Source: Candidatus Omnitrophota bacterium (GTDB taxonomy: Bacteria > Omnitrophota > Gorgyraeia > Duberdicusellales > Duberdicusellaceae). Taken from it: a stretch of 33,395 nt of DNA. The notes beneath the pieces were generated by a model. It did not search any database. It saw nothing but the letters and a program-made list of their open reading frames with translations, and was not told the DNA's origin. Numbering within the stretch: the stretch's first letter is position 1; every line of letters starts with the position of its first letter. Location of the stretch: the NCBI GenBank assembly GCA_021159015.1, contig JAGGSQ010000060.1, positions 1 through 33,395 on the forward strand, read 5' to 3'. Shown here piece after piece: positions 30,896-33,395 of the stretch. Both the position numbers and the translations under genes were made by a program.

Positions 30896-32049
30896 TTAGT
30901 GTATCTTTTAATTAAGTCCAGAGCAATTATCTCTTTCTGAATCTGGTTAGTCCCTTCGTAAATCTGAGTAATTTTGGCATCCCGCATAAATTTCTCTATA
31001 CCGTACTCTTTCATATAGCCATAGCCGCCAAAAATCTGTACCGCCTGAGTAGCGACTTCCATTGCCGTATCCGAAGCAAAAAGTTTGGCGGCGGCGGAAG
31101 CCGGCCCGCTGTTTTTCTCGCCTCTGTCAACCATTCTGGCTGCTGCATATACCAAAGCTCTGGCTGCCTCTATTTTAGCGGCCATATCTGCCAGCATCCA
31201 CTGAATACCCTGAAAAGAACTTATCTTCCTGCCAAACTGCTCTCGCTGATGAGCATACTTTGTAGCCATTTCTAAAGCTCCCTGGGCAATACCTACAGCT
31301 TGAGCCGCTACGCCCGGCCGCGACTGGTCAAAAGTTTTCATCGTAACAATAAAACCAGTCCCTTCTCTGCCTCCCAGAAGATTCTCATCAGGCACTCTGG
31401 CTTCGTTGAAGATAAGCTCGCGTGTGGCTGAGGCTCTGATGCCCATCTTGTCCTCTTTTTTGCCAAATTCAAAACCTTCCGTCCCTTTCTCTACAATAAA
31501 AGCTGACATTCCCCGCGGCCCCCGCTTTTTGTCGGTAACAGCAATTATAGTATAAATATCTGCCACTCCTCCGTTAGTGATAAAATGCTTGGTGCCGTTA
31601 AGGATATAGAACTTGCCGTCTTTCCTGGCGGTAGTTTTAACCGCCGCCGCATCCGAGCCTGCTTCAGGTTCCGTCAAGCCAAAAGCGGCAATACTTTCTC
31701 CTGCCGCCAGCCGCGGCAGATATTTCTTCTTCTGTTCCTCTGTGCCAAATAAAAGAATAGGAAACATTCCCAGAAAGGAAGCAGCGTAAGACGCAGCTAC
31801 CCCTCCGTCAATACGCGATATCTCCTCAGTAGCTATACATAGATCCAGAAGTCCTCCTCCCATACCGCCGTACTCTTCCGGAATACATAAAGAAAACAAA
31901 TCGGATTGGGCAAAAATCTTAAGCACTTCATCCGGCATCTTGTTAGCCTCATCCCATTCCTGCGAATAAGGTTTGATTTTTTCTTCTGCCAACCTGCGGC
32001 AAAGCTCACGAATTTCCTTTTGTTCCTCCGTCAGTTCGTAATTCAGCAT
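30892..32049 (-). CDS. Acyl-CoA dehydrogenase, butyryl-CoA dehydrogenase-like (start trimmed from 32070)
   Basis: FGLTEPEAGSDAAAVKTTA, YAHQREQFGRKISSFQGIQWMLADMA, IFGGYGYMKEYGIEKFMRDAKITQIYEGTNQIQ (catalytic Glu in YEGT); AGGAGGAGG SD directly before the ATG at 32047-32049. Confidence 0.95.
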   Translation of the reverse strand: MLNYELTEEQKEIRELCRRLAEEKIKPYSQEWDEANKMPDEVLKIFAQSDLFSLCIPEEYGGMGGGLLDLCIATEEISRIDGGVAASYAASFLGMFPILLFGTEEQKKKYLPRLAAGESIAAFGLTEPEAGSDAAAVKTTARKDGKFYILNGTKHFITNGGVADIYTIIAVTDKKRGPRGMSAFIVEKGTEGFEFGKKEDKMGIRASATRELIFNEARVPDENLLGGREGTGFIVTMKTFDQSRPGVAAQAVGIAQGALEMATKYAHQREQFGRKISSFQGIQWMLADMAAKIEAARALVYAAARMVDRGEKNSGPASAAAKLFASDTAMEVATQAVQIFGGYGYMKEYGIEKFMRDAKITQIYEGTNQIQKEIIALDLIKRYTK

Positions 32050-32087
32050 ACCTCCTCCTTTTTCCCTCAAAAACTTTGTAAGAAAAA

Positions 32088-32115
32088 ATTATATAGAGAA
32101 AAAAATAAATTTCAA
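32088..32115 (-). promoter_or_regulatory. Putative sigma70-type promoter for the acd-etfBA-smc-dgc operon
   Basis: Minus strand TTGAAA (32110-32115) - 16 nt - TATAAT (32088-32093), abutting the upstream GH5 stop codon. Confidence 0.7.
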
Positions 32116-33246
32116 TTAATTAACGAGAAATTTTTTAATTGTCTGAAGCAGCGGCTGATTCAAATCAAAATTCTCTGTCCTCCAGCTGGCAGCAATTTTT
32201 CTCTTCTCTTTTGGCCAAAGACGGTAAAAGTTTTCCCAGCCGTATTCCGGGCCTTCCCTTTTTACCCAGGCAGGGTTCTGGCGGTATTGAAAAACCCCAT
32301 CAGGAAATACACTTCCTGCTACCGCCTTATATGTCCAATAGGTCCAGCTGAAACCAAATTCCCTAAATAACCTCAGCATATCCTCAAGCCACCTAATTTC
32401 ACCATAAAAATTATCGCGGAAATTTACCCCTATTTCTCCTACTAAAATATTCACCTTATAACGGCGAGAAAAACTTGCGTATTTCTCCAGATACCGCTTC
32501 AGGTTTTTTTTACTTCCTACTTCTTTTGAGGGGTAACGGAGGTGAGGAACAAAATTAAATACGAAATCTAACGGTTGATAAGTATGAATACTTACCCAAA
32601 TTCCCGAATCTGATATAAGATTCTTTAAAAAATCTATCTCTTGTGCCCAGAGGTTGCCTTCTAGAAAGATTTTATGGCGAGAATCAATGCCTCTTATAGT
32701 TTTTATCAACTTGCGGTAATATCGCACCAGTTGAGGAAGTTCCCGCTTGTTTAATACCGGCTCGTTCAGCAAATCGTACCCTGCCACTGTCTCGTTACCT
32801 TTGTACCAGCTGGCAATCTTCTCCCATAGCCTTATTGTTTCCTCTTGCTTACGCTTATCTTTCCAAAGCAAAGCTTTGCCCAAACTATCAGAATGCCAGT
32901 CCTGATTCTGAGGGGCACAGCCGGCATGCATATCCAGAATCACTTTCAAGTTGTATTTTCCTGCCCACCCCAGCAGAGTATCTATATATCTGCGTCCCTC
33001 TTTCTCCTTTAGAATCCTGCAATTAAAGGGAAGCCTGAGGCAATTTGCCTTCCATTTTTTTATTTTCTCAATGTCTTTCTCCTGAATGAAGTTCTTGCGG
33101 AAAGAAAAGAGAAAATTATCTAATTCCTTCTTGCCATAAAGGCGGCTAAATTTCTTCTTAAAAACCCGAAAGGCTATATTCGGTCCTCCTAAAATATAGC
33201 CTTCCATCATTAACCAGCCCCCTAAATTAAAGCCTTTTAACAACAT
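32116..33246 (-). CDS. Glycoside hydrolase family 5-like (cellulase / exo-1,3-beta-glucanase-like), no signal peptide
   Basis: KGFNLGGWLMMEGY start, CLRLPFNCRIL, DLLNEP (acid/base Glu), HTYQP, VGEIGV (nucleophile Glu). Confidence 0.88.
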   Translation of the reverse strand: MLLKGFNLGGWLMMEGYILGGPNIAFRVFKKKFSRLYGKKELDNFLFSFRKNFIQEKDIEKIKKWKANCLRLPFNCRILKEKEGRRYIDTLLGWAGKYNLKVILDMHAGCAPQNQDWHSDSLGKALLWKDKRKQEETIRLWEKIASWYKGNETVAGYDLLNEPVLNKRELPQLVRYYRKLIKTIRGIDSRHKIFLEGNLWAQEIDFLKNLISDSGIWVSIHTYQPLDFVFNFVPHLRYPSKEVGSKKNLKRYLEKYASFSRRYKVNILVGEIGVNFRDNFYGEIRWLEDMLRLFREFGFSWTYWTYKAVAGSVFPDGVFQYRQNPAWVKREGPEYGWENFYRLWPKEKRKIAASWRTENFDLNQPLLQTIKKFLVN

Positions 33247-33275
33247 AAACGCAGGCCTGAATTAAATTTGCTTTA

Positions 33276-33304
33276 ATTATATAATAGTTCAGCTTCAAAA
33301 TCTA
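33276..33304 (-). promoter_or_regulatory. Possible promoter for the GH5 gene
   Basis: Minus strand TATAAT (33276-33281) with a weak TAGATT -35 (33299-33304) at 17 nt spacing. Confidence 0.3.
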
Positions 33305-33395
33305 CCTTTATATTGAAATTATCCAGTTGACTCATTAATAAATGTTACCGAAAGGATTCGTTAACTGATAAAGATTTCTGACGATTAATATCAAA

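Overview
The window is almost entirely a collinear, minus-strand housekeeping locus from an uncultured-looking bacterium with very compact gene spacing. Read 5'->3' on the minus strand, it runs: leaderless GH5 glycoside hydrolase; a translationally coupled acyl-CoA dehydrogenase-etfB-etfA-smc-GAF/GGDEF operon; tRNA-Thr-rpmG-tRNA-Trp-secE-nusG-rplKAJL-rpoBC-rpsL-rpsG-fusA-tuf; then rpsJ-rplC-rplD-rplW-rplB-rpsS-rplV-rpsC-rplP-rpmC-rpsQ-rplN-rplX-rplE-rpsZ-rpsH-rplF-rplR-rpsE-rplO-secY (secY cut by the window start). I found no mobile elements, CRISPR arrays, defense systems or biosynthetic clusters, and no convincing undescribed multi-gene system. The observations most worth checking are: an SMC protein with an apparently missing or minimal hinge at its exact midpoint; the coupling of that smc to an electron-bifurcation-type ETF/acyl-CoA dehydrogenase module and a diguanylate cyclase; a 44-nt rpoC/rpsL overlap; a perfect inverted repeat over the predicted rpsJ promoter; absence of rpmD; and a Cys-rich insertion in EF-Tu. 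Lineage cannot be assigned confidently without a search.
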